From Tipula vernalis (lineage: Eukaryota; Arthropoda; Insecta; Diptera; Tipulidae): a stretch of DNA of 64,000 nucleotides. Positions 33,790-44,189 of the stretch are shown one piece after another. The notes beneath the pieces are model-generated. The model had not been told where the DNA came from, searched no databases, and saw nothing but the letters and a program-made list of their open reading frames with translations. Made by a program: the position numbers and the translations under genes. The stretch lies in assembly GCA_958295665.1 (NCBI GenBank), contig OY282560.1:305765236-305829235 (forward strand), read 5' to 3'. The first letter of the stretch is position 1. The number at the start of each line of letters is the position of its first letter.

Positions 33790-34307
33790 TTAGGTATTTG
33801 CGTTGACCAAGATAATTCGAGAGTGTAGTACTAAATAAATCGTAAACCGTAGAAATATTAGCTTCTGGTAAGACCTTATTCCAAGACTGAAGTAACAATA
33901 ATTTGTTAACAACTCAATAAAAATGATTCTCATCAAAATGATGTTAATCAATAATTCGTTTAAAATTTATAACTTGTATATCATAATTATTTAGACCACT
34001 ATAACGGGATAAACATTTATGCATTTAATTTAAACATTTTGGAAGAATTTTAACCCGTTATTGAGTAATCGGACGATGGCATTAAAAATTCAACACTTTG
34101 ATTTTGTTTCACAATACCAAGGGAAATTAAAACTGTCGGATATTTAAATTCCGCATAACTAATATATCTTGCACCTTCATCAAAATTTAGTGAACTGTAA
34201 TAAAATCCATTTAATACGGTAACATATTTTGTAGCAACTTTATTTATTATCTAATTTATTTATTGACTTGGTTTTCTTCCCGCTCTCCATAAAACTCGAT
34301 TTTACCG

Positions 34308-34790
34308 TTATGAAGATTTCCCCATCATTGTATAGTGATTCCCATTAAAATATAAAACAAACTTTTTTTCAAAACTCTGACGAGTGTAAACACCTCGCAA
34401 TGGATCATCTGCATGTTGGATGGTGAGAACATTAAAAATTTCCGATTTAAATTTTTCATACTCATTTAAACTAAATAGTAGGTACTTATGTTTTTCAACA
34501 ATATCATTAAATATCAATCCTAACATTGATTCTTCCAGATCATAGTATATCTCACCATCAGGAAAACGTTCATCTAAGGAAATGTTTTTTCCAACTGTTG
34601 TAATTGAAAGAGCTATGTCTCTACAAAACGGTAAACTTTGCTCTGATACTGGATATTCATTAGGATTATGTAAACGGTGTGCGCCTATTTGCAAAGCGCG
34701 ATAAACCTCCAAAGCTTCATGATACGAAATAAATTTGTGTTTAAAAACTGGTAGTAAATCTGCACCGAGGTATTTTCCTGTTGGATCCAT
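34308..34790 (-). CDS. Unknown small protein family, copy 3 (160 aa)
   Basis: Intact frame. An in-frame ATG further upstream (34889) lies in what the comparison shows to be the 5' untranslated intron, so 34790 (context ATAGAAATGG) is chosen. The intron runs from 34895 down to 34819 (77 bases; donor AAG/GTAATTTTG, acceptor TTTTAACAG/G, the best acceptor of the four). Landmarks: LLPVFKHKFISYHEALEVY, RFPDGEIYYDLEESMLGL, IVEKHKY, and the invariant DDPLRGVYTRQSFEKKF. Charged, Tyr- and Phe-rich protein without signal peptide. The closest relatives are copies 1 and 2 (about 80% protein identity each). Function unknown. Confidence 0.8.
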   Translation of the reverse strand: MDPTGKYLGADLLPVFKHKFISYHEALEVYRALQIGAHRLHNPNEYPVSEQSLPFCRDIALSITTVGKNISLDERFPDGEIYYDLEESMLGLIFNDIVEKHKYLLFSLNEYEKFKSEIFNVLTIQHADDPLRGVYTRQSFEKKFVLYFNGNHYTMMGKSS

Positions 34791-34959
34791 TTCTATGTAT
34801 TGTAGATTTGTATCACTCCTGTTAAAATAAAATATTATAACATTAGAATTATTTAAAAAATTATTATAAAATATATTTGGATCACACAAAATTACCTTAG
34901 AATGTCATCACCCGTTGAAACAAATTATCAGACTGCCAATAAATTACCAATGATCCAGA

Positions 34960-35120
34960 AAAGAAAACTGTAATTAAAGCGGATTCACACGAGTCGCTTT
35001 GGATGATCATTGCGGATGAATCTTTCAAAGTGAATTCAAATAGAATCGGTTTTATTTCTGTCACCTTGTTTATCGTAAATAAACAGTACCGGTAATTTAT
35101 TGTTTACATCGGTTACCCGA
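34960..35120 (-). promoter_or_regulatory. Conserved upstream region of copy 3
   Basis: Contains gcggattcacacgagtcgct, then gatgatcattgcggatgaat and ttcaaagtgaattc. The gatgatcat(c/t)gcg core is also found upstream of copies 2 and 4, though not obviously copy 1. Regulatory function is inferred only from conservation. Confidence 0.35.
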
Positions 35121-35447
35121 ACCCGTTACCAAACAAATGATACATCAATAATTAAAGTATAACAGTACGCAAATAAATAATTTCAACTACGTTTTGTGTT
35201 TGCGGAAAAAAATTGACTAAACCAAGGTGGAATATTAACAAACAGCTGGAAATATACCGGATACAAGCATTTAATAAAATATCACTTATTAAGAGTAAAA
35301 AAATCCTTGGTGTCATTAAATTATGGAAGGGAACACAAAAAATCGTGTTGGGCATTGAAATAAAGATTTTAAGATACCACCAATACAAACTAAAATAATA
35401 AATTGTCAACAAATTTAATATTAGAGATATATCAATTATTTCGGCCA

Positions 35448-35984
35448 CTTTGGATATACAGGTGAAAGTGTTTTGATCGTTTAATTCTTTCGCATATATG
35501 TATATATAAGTGGTCTATAATTAAAAGGGCGTAAGTATAAAATTTGAAATTCTCAGGGGAGCGAAAATAAGCTTAAAATTACTGTGGGTAATCGACAAAT
35601 TTAAAATTTGGCTTACTATGATTATTAAATTATAGGTAAGAGTTATTATAATCATTTCTAGAAATCTGGAGCTTTCAGCTTTACTACCTTGTCAGTTATA
35701 TAATTTAAAGTTAGTTAAGCTTTTTTTACTCTATTTAATTTTTTATAATTTTAATCTTACTCAGTGCCCTTTTATAAAACGATTTTATTGGTTTCTAATC
35801 TACATAACTCAAGTTATGTCTTTTTAATACTGCAAACAATTGCCAAGTCTCTATGGCATTATGAAGTAGTTTTCCATAATAAGAATTATTTGGAATGGGA
35901 TTCACGTATAAAACAGTAAATTTTGTATACGGGTATGACAAACCAAATTTGAAATTATATAATGCTATATTTCATTTTAAAGTG
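35448..35984. other. AT-rich spacer
   Basis: No gene, repeat or element end was recognised. Confidence 0.3.
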
Positions 35985-37330
35985 CAAAATGCTGTTGCTT
36001 GCTCACTTAATCTTCCGATTCTTAAGTCTGGACCCTCTTCTGTTTGTAAATTTTGATAAAACCGATGAAATTCAGGAGAAATTAGCGGCATTAAGGAAAG
36101 TAAATTTGTTTTTTTTTTTGTTTGAATTAATCGGTACGGGGGAGCTACAACAACGTAATAATTGTTTTTCATTCACAGAAGAAATACCACGACGTCCAAA
36201 ATTAATTATTTTGAATGGTTCACTTTCATTAAGCAAATTTTTATAATACAATTCTCCCAAATTCGTAGTGAATCTTAGCCACTTTACACTTTGCCATGAA
36301 AATTTATTTTTTTCCTTATCAACGGTTATCCATTGAAACTTTGTAAGCATCTGCAGGTTCGTGATGTAGTTTTTGTTCCGAAATGTGTAGTTCCTTTTCA
36401 GACCCATCAGTTAATTCAATTTTTTTTTTTAATATATCACATGTGTGGCATGTATCTGTTTTGGGCTTGAGTATATTTCCAAATAGATATTAGATTTTTG
36501 TTATTCTCACGATACAGTTTATACATGAGAGAAATGTTTAAGTCACGGTATCACGTCGAGTATAGTGTGACGCGTACGCTGGAAAGCTTTTAATGTGTGC
36601 TTTAACAGCCGCAATAGTAGTTTCCTAAAGCTTTCAGTGTTTTTCTGAGTGTTTCCCACGCAAATCTTTTAATGATACAGAACCTGGTGAGTTAAACAGT
36701 TTTTGTGCCCACTCGAAGACATTTTTCGGTTTCCCCTAAGGTTAACCGAAAACATTTTTGGCACACTTCAATCTTTTGTCCGTCTTTCTTTAAAAAATAT
36801 TTACAAGAGAATCTACGGGATTTTCGCGAATTAGTCGTTGTGGTTTTTGTATCGATAATATCGATCATTGTATTCTTTTAGTCCCCAGTACTCTTTAAAT
36901 ATTATATTTTGATTTAAAAAGTTTACATTACATTCTCTACCATCTTTTGTAGAATTCTCCTGCATTTTGTTAAAGTTTCCTAAACTTTGGTTTTGTTTTT
37001 CGGTGTTTACCGGATTTTCCATCTCAGATTCTAACAAATTTTGTTCAATTTGCGCACTCATTTGATTAAGCAATAGTTCGTTGTCAGAATTAGATGACGA
37101 TTCCTGAATTTCGTTTTCATTCTCATATGTTGAATCTAAATCACTATTATCAAAACAGTCATCATTGTCACTACCGCATTGAGGTAATCCATTTGATTCC
37201 GATCAACTAAGTTTTGAGCGGATATTTGATTATTATGAGTACTACAACTTGTACAACTTGTTTGATCTGATCCAATCATAAGAAACTCCATATGTTCCAT
37301 TAAGATTCGTTCTATATAAGGGATAACACA
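35985..37330 (-). pseudogene. Relic B of the unclassified transposon protein (N- and C-terminal parts)
   Basis: Minus strand. 37320-36831 encodes an acidic N-terminal region in two frames (SDNDDCFDNSDLDSTYEN, then MSAQIEQNLLESEMENP and onward), with a single-base shift near 37200. 36790-36640 gives EVCQKCFRLTLGETEKCLRV. After a gap, 36407-35985 gives GLKRNYTFRNKNYI, QWITVDKEKNKFSWQSVKWL and a C-terminal LLSLMPLISPEFHRFYQNL. The order N to C is correct, but the middle (present in relics A and C) is deleted. The region 37330-37680 contains two diverged copies of a segment starting aacgaatcttaatgga, each preceded by an acceptor-like tag and followed by an aaggtata donor. This suggests duplicated small exons. 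Confidence 0.6.
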
Positions 37331-37680
37331 AAATTAGAATCAGATGACCAACCAATTAAAAATTCTTAAAATACTTGTATACCTTGTGAAAGACGGCCCT
37401 TCTTTTACTAATTGGTTGACTTCATGTCGATTAAGTTCTAATTACAATTTTGTTTGTTCGGTCCCAGCCGTAGGAAACTGTCGATGATCCATTAAGATTC
37501 GTTCTGCATAATGAATAAAACAAAATGAGAATCAGATGCCTAATAAACTAAAAATTCTTAAAAAATATACCTTGAGTCAGATGTTCATTATTATGAGAAT
37601 CAAGTAGTCCTTGATTTTGTGAAACTGGTAGCCTTTCTGTGACTAATTGGCTGACTTAAAGTTTGCTAGTGCATATAACC
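37331..37680 (-). repeat. Duplicated exon-like segments upstream of relic B
   Basis: In sense orientation, segment 1 ends ACTCAAG/GTATAT (about 37573). Segment 2 begins AG/AACGAATCTTAATGGATC (about 37505) and ends CACAAG/GTATAC (about 37384). The next AG/AACGAATCTTAATGGAAC is near 37315. The intervening sequences, about 65-70 bases, are also similar to one another. Reading frames in the segments contain stops. Confidence 0.4.
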
Positions 37681-38089
37681 CTTTGGCCTTCGATCGAACC
37701 GACATGGTATTGTTCGGAAATATAATGCAACTAAAAACTAAACTATACTGTTTAACGAAGCAATTTGCAGAAATTTAGTACATAATTACAATTTGATTAA
37801 TTTGCACAAAATGGCATACCTTTAAAATAAAAGAAACGTTGCATGGAATAAAAGGAAATAACTTCACTTAATATTTATTTCTATTATAACGGAAAATAAT
37901 AAAAAAGGGCTTAATAACACTAAAACAGTAAAATAGTAAGCAATTTATACTTTGGCAAACTACAAAAAAGTAGGGATGTGAAGTTTATCCTAAATTTATC
38001 CTAAAAATACAAAAACAATCATTTGTTTGATAGTATGTGTGAAAATGGAACATTTGGGCGTTTTTCAGAAACCTACGATATAACGCATT

Positions 38090-40800
38090 TATAGGTATTA
38101 ACGCATTTATAGGTATTACTGATCAGATTCCTTTATTGGGTGATGAGATGTAGGCTAATTGAACTACTGACTAAGTTTTAAAATTTTGGCTTGGATTTCT
38201 GATACCCAAATAGAGATCAATAAATAGGGACCACACAACATACCTCAAGTTGGCGAACTCTTTGACGTAATACTAAACGCATTTATAGGAATTGCTCATC
38301 GGATTCCTTTATTGGGTGACAATATGCAGGCCTAATTTAACTACTGACCAAGTTTTAGAATTCTGGCTTGGATTTCTGATACCCAAATAGAGATCAATAA
38401 ATAGGGACCACACAACATACCTAAAGTTGGCGAACTCTTTGACGTAATAATTAACGCATTTATAGGAATTGCTCATCGGATTCCTTTATTGGGTGACAAG
38501 ACGTAGGTCTAGTTCAACTACTGACTAAGTTTTAGAATTTTGGCTTCGATTTCTGATACCCAAATAGAGATCAATAAATAGGGACCTCACAACATACCTC
38601 AAATTGGCGAACTATTTGACGTAATACTAAACGCATTTATAGGAATTGCTCATCGGATTCCTTTATTTGGTGACAATATGCAGGCCTAATTTAACTACTG
38701 ACCAAGTTTTAGAATTTTGGCTTCGATTTCTGATACCCAAATAGAGATCAATATATAGGGACCTCACAACATACCTCAAGTTGGCGAACTCTTGGACGTA
38801 ATACTAAACGAATTTATAGGAATTGCTCATCGGATTCCTTTATTGGGTGACAAGACGTAGGTCTAGTTCAACTACTGACTAAGTTTTAGAATTTTGGCTT
38901 CGATTTCTGATACCCAAATAGAGATCAATAAATAGGGACCTCACAACATACCTCAAATTGGCGAACTATTTGACGTAATACTAAACGCATTTATAGGAAT
39001 TGCTCATCGGATTCCTTTATTTGGTGACAATATGCCGGCCTAATTTAACTACTGACCAAGTTTTAGAATTTTGGCTTCGATTTCTGATACCCAAATAGAG
39101 ATCAATATATAGGGACCTCACAACATACCTCAAGTTGGCGAACTCTTGGACGTAATACTAAACGCATTTATAGGAATTGCTCATCGGATTCCTTTATTGG
39201 GTGACAAGATCTAGGCCTAGTTTAACTACTGACTAAGTTTTAGAATTTTGGCTTGGATTTCTGATACCCAAATAGAGATCAATAAATAGGGACCTCACAA
39301 CATACCTCAAATTGGCGAACTATTTGACGTAATACTAAACGCATTTATAGGAATTGCTCATCGGATTCCTTTATTTGGTGACAATATGCAGGCCTAATTT
39401 AACTACTGACCAAGTTTTAGAATTTTGGCTTCGATTTCTGATACCCAAATAGAGATCAATATATAGGGACCTCACAACATACCTCAAGTTGGCGAACTCT
39501 TTGACGTAATACTAAACGCATTTATAGGAATTGCTCATCGGATTCCTTTATTGGGTGACAAGACGTAGGTCTAGTTCAACTACTGACTAAGTTTTAGAAT
39601 TTTGGCTTCGATTTCTGATACCCAAATAGAGATCAATAAATAGGGACCTCACAACATACCTCAAATTGGCGAACTATTTGACGTAATACTAAACGCATTT
39701 ATAGGAATTGCTCATCGGATTCCTTTATTTGGTGACAATATGCAGGCCTAATTTAACTACTGACCAAGTTTTAGAATTTTGGCTTCGATTTCTGATACCC
39801 AAATAGAGATCAATATATAGGGACCTCACAACATACCTCAAGTTGGCGAACTCTTGGACGTAATACTAAACGCATTTATAGGAATTGCTCATCGGATTCC
39901 TTTATTGGGTGACAAGATCTAGGCCTAATTTAACTACTGACTAAGTTTTAGCATTTTTGGCTTGGATTTCTGATACCCAAATAGAGATCAATTAATAGGA
40001 CCATACAACATTCCTCAAGTTGGCGAACTGTTTGACGTAATACTAAACGCATTTATTGGAATTGCTCATCGGATTCCTTTATTGGGTGACAAGACGTAGG
40101 TCTAATTCAACTACTGACCAAGTTTTAGAATTTTGGCTTCGATTTCTGATACCCAAATAGAGATCAATAAATAGGGACCTCACAACATACCTCAAATTGG
40201 CGAACTCTTTGACGTAATACTAAACGCATTTATTGGAATTGCTCATCGGATTCCTTTATTGGGTGACAATATGCAGGCCTAATTTAACTACTGACCAAGT
40301 TTTAGAATTTTGGCTTCGATTTCTGATACCAAAATAGAGATCAATATATAGGGACCTCACAACATACCTCAAGTTGGCGAACTCTTTGACGTAATACTAA
40401 ACGCATTTATAGGAATTGCTCATCGGATTCCTTTATTGGGTGATGACATGTAGGCTAATTGAACTACTGACCAAGTTTTAAAATTTTGGCTTGGATTTCT
40501 GATACCCAAATAGAGATCAATAAATAGGGACCACACAACATACCTCAAGTTGGCGAACTCTTTGACGTAATACTAAACGCATTTATAGGTATTACTGATC
40601 AGATTCCTTTATTGGGTGATGAGATGTAGGCTAATTGAACTACTGACCAAGTTTTAAAATTTTGGCTTGGATTTCTGATACCCAAATAGAGATCAATAAA
40701 TAGGGACCACACAACATACCTCAAGTTGGCGAACTCTTTGACGTAATACTAAACGCATTTATAGGAATTGCTCATCGGATTCCTTTATTTGGTGACAAGA
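38090..40800. repeat. 177-bp tandem satellite, about 15 units, dimeric higher-order structure
   Basis: Sixteen starts of acgcatttatagg-type phase lie at 38101, 38277, 38454, 38631, 38808, 38985, 39162, 39339, 39516, 39693, 39870, 40047, 40224, 40401, 40577 and 40753: spacing 177, three times 176. From about 38454 to 39870 units alternate between two variants, one with gacgtagg... and caaattggcgaactattt, the other with atatgcagg... and caagttggcgaactcttgg. This gives a 354-base dimer. Units at both ends (38101, 40577) share the variant tattactgatcag, implying exchange across the array. Confidence 0.95.
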
Positions 40801-41710
40801 TGTCGTTTAGTACCCAAGCCGGTCGTTACCATTTTTTGTGAATGCCATTTGGTCTGAAGGAAAGCTCCAATTACATTTCAGCGGCTCATGAACTTGATAT
40901 TATTGGGATTAAATGGTTTAATAGGTTTTGTATATCTTGATGATTATTTCAAGATCTCCGAACCTTCAAGTCGTTTGTTACTGAAAAATGTAGAATTTGA
41001 ATGAAATGCTCATTGAGTCGTTACTTCATCTCATATACTTCAACGTCCTAATTTCACTGACATCTTTATTCTAACTACAGACGCGAATGATTACGAAATT
41101 GGAGCGATTCTATGACAAGATGTCGAAAGAAAAGATCTAATTTGCGAGTAGATTGCTAAACGATGCGAAACGAAACTACCATACCGTGGAAAAGGCTCTA
41201 GTTTGGGCTACTCGACCACTAATCATCGTCTTTTAGTCTGGCTGAAAACAAACCCGAAAGCTTCTTCTCGGTTCAATCCGCTGGCGACTTAAATTAGATG
41301 AATATTCATATGAAATAGAATATAAACCAGAGAATTTTAATCATGCACTTAATCGTTTAAAAAATTGTGAAAGGCTCAACATATTTGAATTCACTAAAAT
41401 AATTGCAGCTGTAACCATAGCACAATCGAAACGAAATGCTTAAAATGACACTGGTGATATATCTGAGGATACTATAACAGAAACTCCCTATAGTTCCATT
41501 TTTGGTAGTTCGTTACCGTTTGTAGAATGAGCTGGTAAAGCTCATTCTATAAATTATATCCCGAACAACAATGCACCAAACCGAAGAAGACATAAATGAA
41601 GTTATAAAGGAATTCCATATTACTCCTCTTGGTAGACATCAGGAATATTCAAGAACAATCAAGTGACTTAAACAATATTACGAGTCACCTATGTTCACCT
41701 ATGTTGGAAT
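40795..41710 (+). pseudogene. Ty3/gypsy pol fragment (RT, RNase H, integrase start)
   Basis: Starts abruptly at the end of the satellite with RT motifs (KMSFSTQAGRYHFL, MPFGLKESS near 40801-40865). It continues with RNase H (FILTTDANDYEIGAI near 41066). It ends with the start of the integrase zinc region (EVIKEFHITPLGRHQEYSRT near 41600-41655). Several stops and at least one internal deletion are present. Plus strand. Confidence 0.8.
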
Positions 41711-42205
41711 TTTTGGATGTTATTCATATACCAGTTTCAAGAATGTTAATATTTGTGCAGGTTTATTTTTTGACGCTTCTAGGCATTCGATTGGCTTAAT
41801 CATACACTTTTGTTATCTATTCTGTTTGACATTGGTTTTAGGGTTATGTCAAACAAGTGGGTTGCTTCCTACCTAGATAATAAAACGGTGAGAGTCAGAA
41901 TTAATGATACTTTTAGTGATTTTAGATTTGTCGAAGTTGGAGTACCACAAGGATCAGTGTTATGTCCTGTGCTATTTCTAGTGTATACTAATCCTATTTT
42001 TAAACTTAAATTAAATGGTAACAGTACTGGGTTTGCTAATTATTTAGCCTTAGCTTATTTTGGTAAATGTCCCAAGTTTGTGATTTCTATGGTTAATTCT
42101 GACCTTAAGGTTTTACATGAATCGTTTGATAAGCATTACCTAATACTAAGTGAAATACCAAGTTTATGTGGTTTAGAATTTGTGGAAACACGGTTGCTTT
42201 AAATT
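41690..42205 (+). pseudogene. Non-LTR (Jockey/CR1-like) reverse transcriptase fragment
   Basis: 41760-41800 reads GLFFDASR with a frameshift. Then 41810-42202 carries NKWVASYLDNKTVRVRIN and VGVPQGSVLCPVLFLVYTNP, the RT motif GVPQGSVLGP.LF..Y.ND in slightly altered form. The catalytic (F/Y)ADD box is degraded to YLALAYF. Joined directly to the end of the gypsy fragment. Confidence 0.8.
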
Positions 42206-42389
42206 ACCCCTTAGTTATATATCATAGTTGGTTGGTGCAATCCAGCCCATATTTAAGGATGTATAATTCATTAGAACTTTATGAAGCGGCCTAATTATAA
42301 ATTAAAATCGCCTAAATGTTTGCAATTCACCAATCCATTCGCATTTTTTTGTATTTTGAAAGATTTAGTATAAACTTCACATCTCTATA

Positions 42390-42474
42390 TAGACGTGTGA
42401 AGTTTTTCCTAAAATAATACTAAACGCCATTTTTTTTTATTTAGGAGAAATTTAGGATAAACTTCACATGCATA
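42390..42474. mobile_element. Small MITE next to the satellite element
   Basis: About 85 bases. The ends gtgtgaagtttttcctaaa and ggataaacttcacatgc are inverted relatives of the ends at 37971 and 42387. The middle contains taatactaaacgccat, like the start of the satellite unit. Confidence 0.5.
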
Positions 42475-42680
42475 AAAAAGTCTTATTTCGACTTAACAAT
42501 TATCAACTTCAAAGTAATTAAAAAAGGCTTAATGTAGCCCTTTTATTAATTTACGTTTAAACACAAAAACTAAATTATTACGTTTTATTCACCCTGTTAA
42601 TGTTAGCCGAAAGTTTCCAGCCGAAAGTGAAATGTCGATAATGCAGATTATGATATTGACATTCCAGCCAAAAATAAATC

Positions 42681-42901
42681 AGCCTCTAGAGTGTTATGTC
42701 TGGAGATGGATTGCATTGATGTGATTTGTCAATAGCTATCGCAGGAAAAAAATTCAGTTCAAGTTTACTGTGAGACATCTCGGGAAATTCAATTTTCCAA
42801 AAATTTCCCACGGGAAACTTGAACTGAATTTTTTTTCCTGCGATAGATATTGACAAGTCACATCAATGCAATCCATCTCAAGACATAACGCTCTAGAGGC
42901 T
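42681..42901. mobile_element. Palindromic MITE, about 221 bp
   Basis: agcctctagagtgttatgtc at the left pairs with gacataacgctctagaggct at the right. Pairing continues through atggattgcattgatgtga and the tatcgcaggaaaaaaattca segment to a short centre near 42785. Non-coding. Confidence 0.75.
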
Positions 42902-43199
42902 AATTTTATACAAGTTTTCTAATCATTTGATTTATTTAAAATTATTCATTTAAATCAAAATATCAAAAAAATATAAATTTACAACTTATCACAAAAGCGA
43001 GAAGGTTTTTAAAACAACGATAAATTTATTTTACCTCATGTCAACGGTTTATGGATGAATAATCTAGACAAGGCTACAAAATCATCATATAGATCATTGT
43101 ATCTTATCGCCAAGCCAAACGATTAGAGGTGTTAAATACTCCCGTTTTAAAATAACTCACCCATAGCCGATCCCAAGCCAGTTGAGAAAGGAGGTGGTG

Positions 43200-44040
43200 A
43201 ACTCTGTCATTATTGAGCACAAAAATAAAATTGAGTGACTTTCTGGTCTTCGACTGACCCTAGCGGAGCGGCAGTTTTATCACCTAGCAGAATGTATAAA
43301 AAGCACAACAATTGTTGTCAAGATACGGCAATGGCAATAAGAGTTCGCCGATCAATTAAACTAGTAAGAGATTCCGGAATCACTCACTTGTCTTGGTTAA
43401 AAATCTGGTTTGAATATATGCTAAAATAGTTTTGTAGTTATTCAAATCACCGCTAAATACAAGAATGGGCGCTACAGTAGAGTGAGTGATGAATTGTGCA
43501 TCTTAGACGAAATTCGAAAATTCTCGGAAAACTTATCTAGTGGAAATAAGAGAATTGGTCAAAAAAAAACGTACAGCACATAAAACCTGGTGAATTAATT
43601 GATCCCCAGAAAACAAAAATCAGTCCAGTTAAGAATGAGACAATCAATAGATGTTTGGGTAGTCTTACTGCTGAAAAAAACACCGACCCCTCGCTATGGA
43701 AGGCAACAAGGAGGCTGCAAAGACTTAAAGCTCAAATAACTCCAATTAAGAAACTTGACGGAACCGGCAATTATAGTGCTAAAGCAATGGCTGACGTTTT
43801 TTTGTGCAGCACCTCAAGCAAATCTTCAAACTTCTTCCCAGATGATATCATACCAGTTTCTAAGATCGATGAGCTAAATATAGAGCCTGTGAAGAAATAA
43901 AATCTAACCTAAATCCTAGAAAAGCACCAGAAGCCTTGCCTAATCTCTACAATCCAATACAAAATATTTTAATACGAACAAGTCTGCGCACAATAGCAAC
44001 CATAGTAGCTAATGGTTCAAATCTCCACTAACGCCAAACA
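43200..44040 (+). pseudogene. Jockey-like LINE fragment upstream of RT
   Basis: 43655-43900 encodes TAEKNTDPSLWKATRRLQRL, KAQITPIKKLDGTGN and KAMADVF. This is the typical stretch between endonuclease and reverse transcriptase in Jockey-clade LINEs. Flanking parts are frameshifted (NPRKAPE-like sequence after 43900). The earlier frame at 43235-43429 is not clearly part of it. Confidence 0.7.
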
Positions 44041-44189
44041 AGGGCAACATATCATTTCGACCAATACTGACACAGTGCAGTAGAGGAAAATAAGGGAAAA
44101 TAAAATACCGGTAGACACCGTTAGACATCATCATGAGGTTCCAGTTTTATTTTGTTTAAAAGCGCTCAGGGTGCCGCAAAAGTCTGGAA

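Larger units (their letters stand above)
33790..35447 (-). repeat. Duplicated gene block, copy 3
   Basis: About 1.66 kb. The edges are aggtatttgcgttgacc (33790) and gccactttgg (about 35440), matching 5020 and 6763. Internal landmarks match blocks 1 and 2 in order: ataattatttagaccac, gatggcattaaaaattcaac, gene, intron, gcggattcacacgagtcgc (34980), gtatcatttgtttgg-like sequence inverted, gggaacacaaaaaat (35329) and gaaataaagattttaag. No terminal repeats were seen. Confidence 0.75.
37971..42387. mobile_element. TIR-bounded composite carrying a satellite array and retrotransposon scraps
   Basis: The left end TAGGGATGTGAAGTTTATCC (37971) and the right end, whose reverse complement starts TAGAGATGTGAAGTTTATAC (42387), match at 22 of 25 bases. 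TA sits at both edges. Inside are the 177-base satellite (38090-40800), a gypsy fragment (40795-41710) and a LINE fragment (41690-42205). The central unit motif taatactaaacgc also appears in the small neighbouring MITE at 42390-42474, linking the satellite to this element family. Confidence 0.55.

Noticed and set aside
38090..40800. CRISPR-like regular repetition
   Set aside because: The 177-base units are contiguous, with no unique spacers, and the DNA is eukaryotic. It is a satellite.
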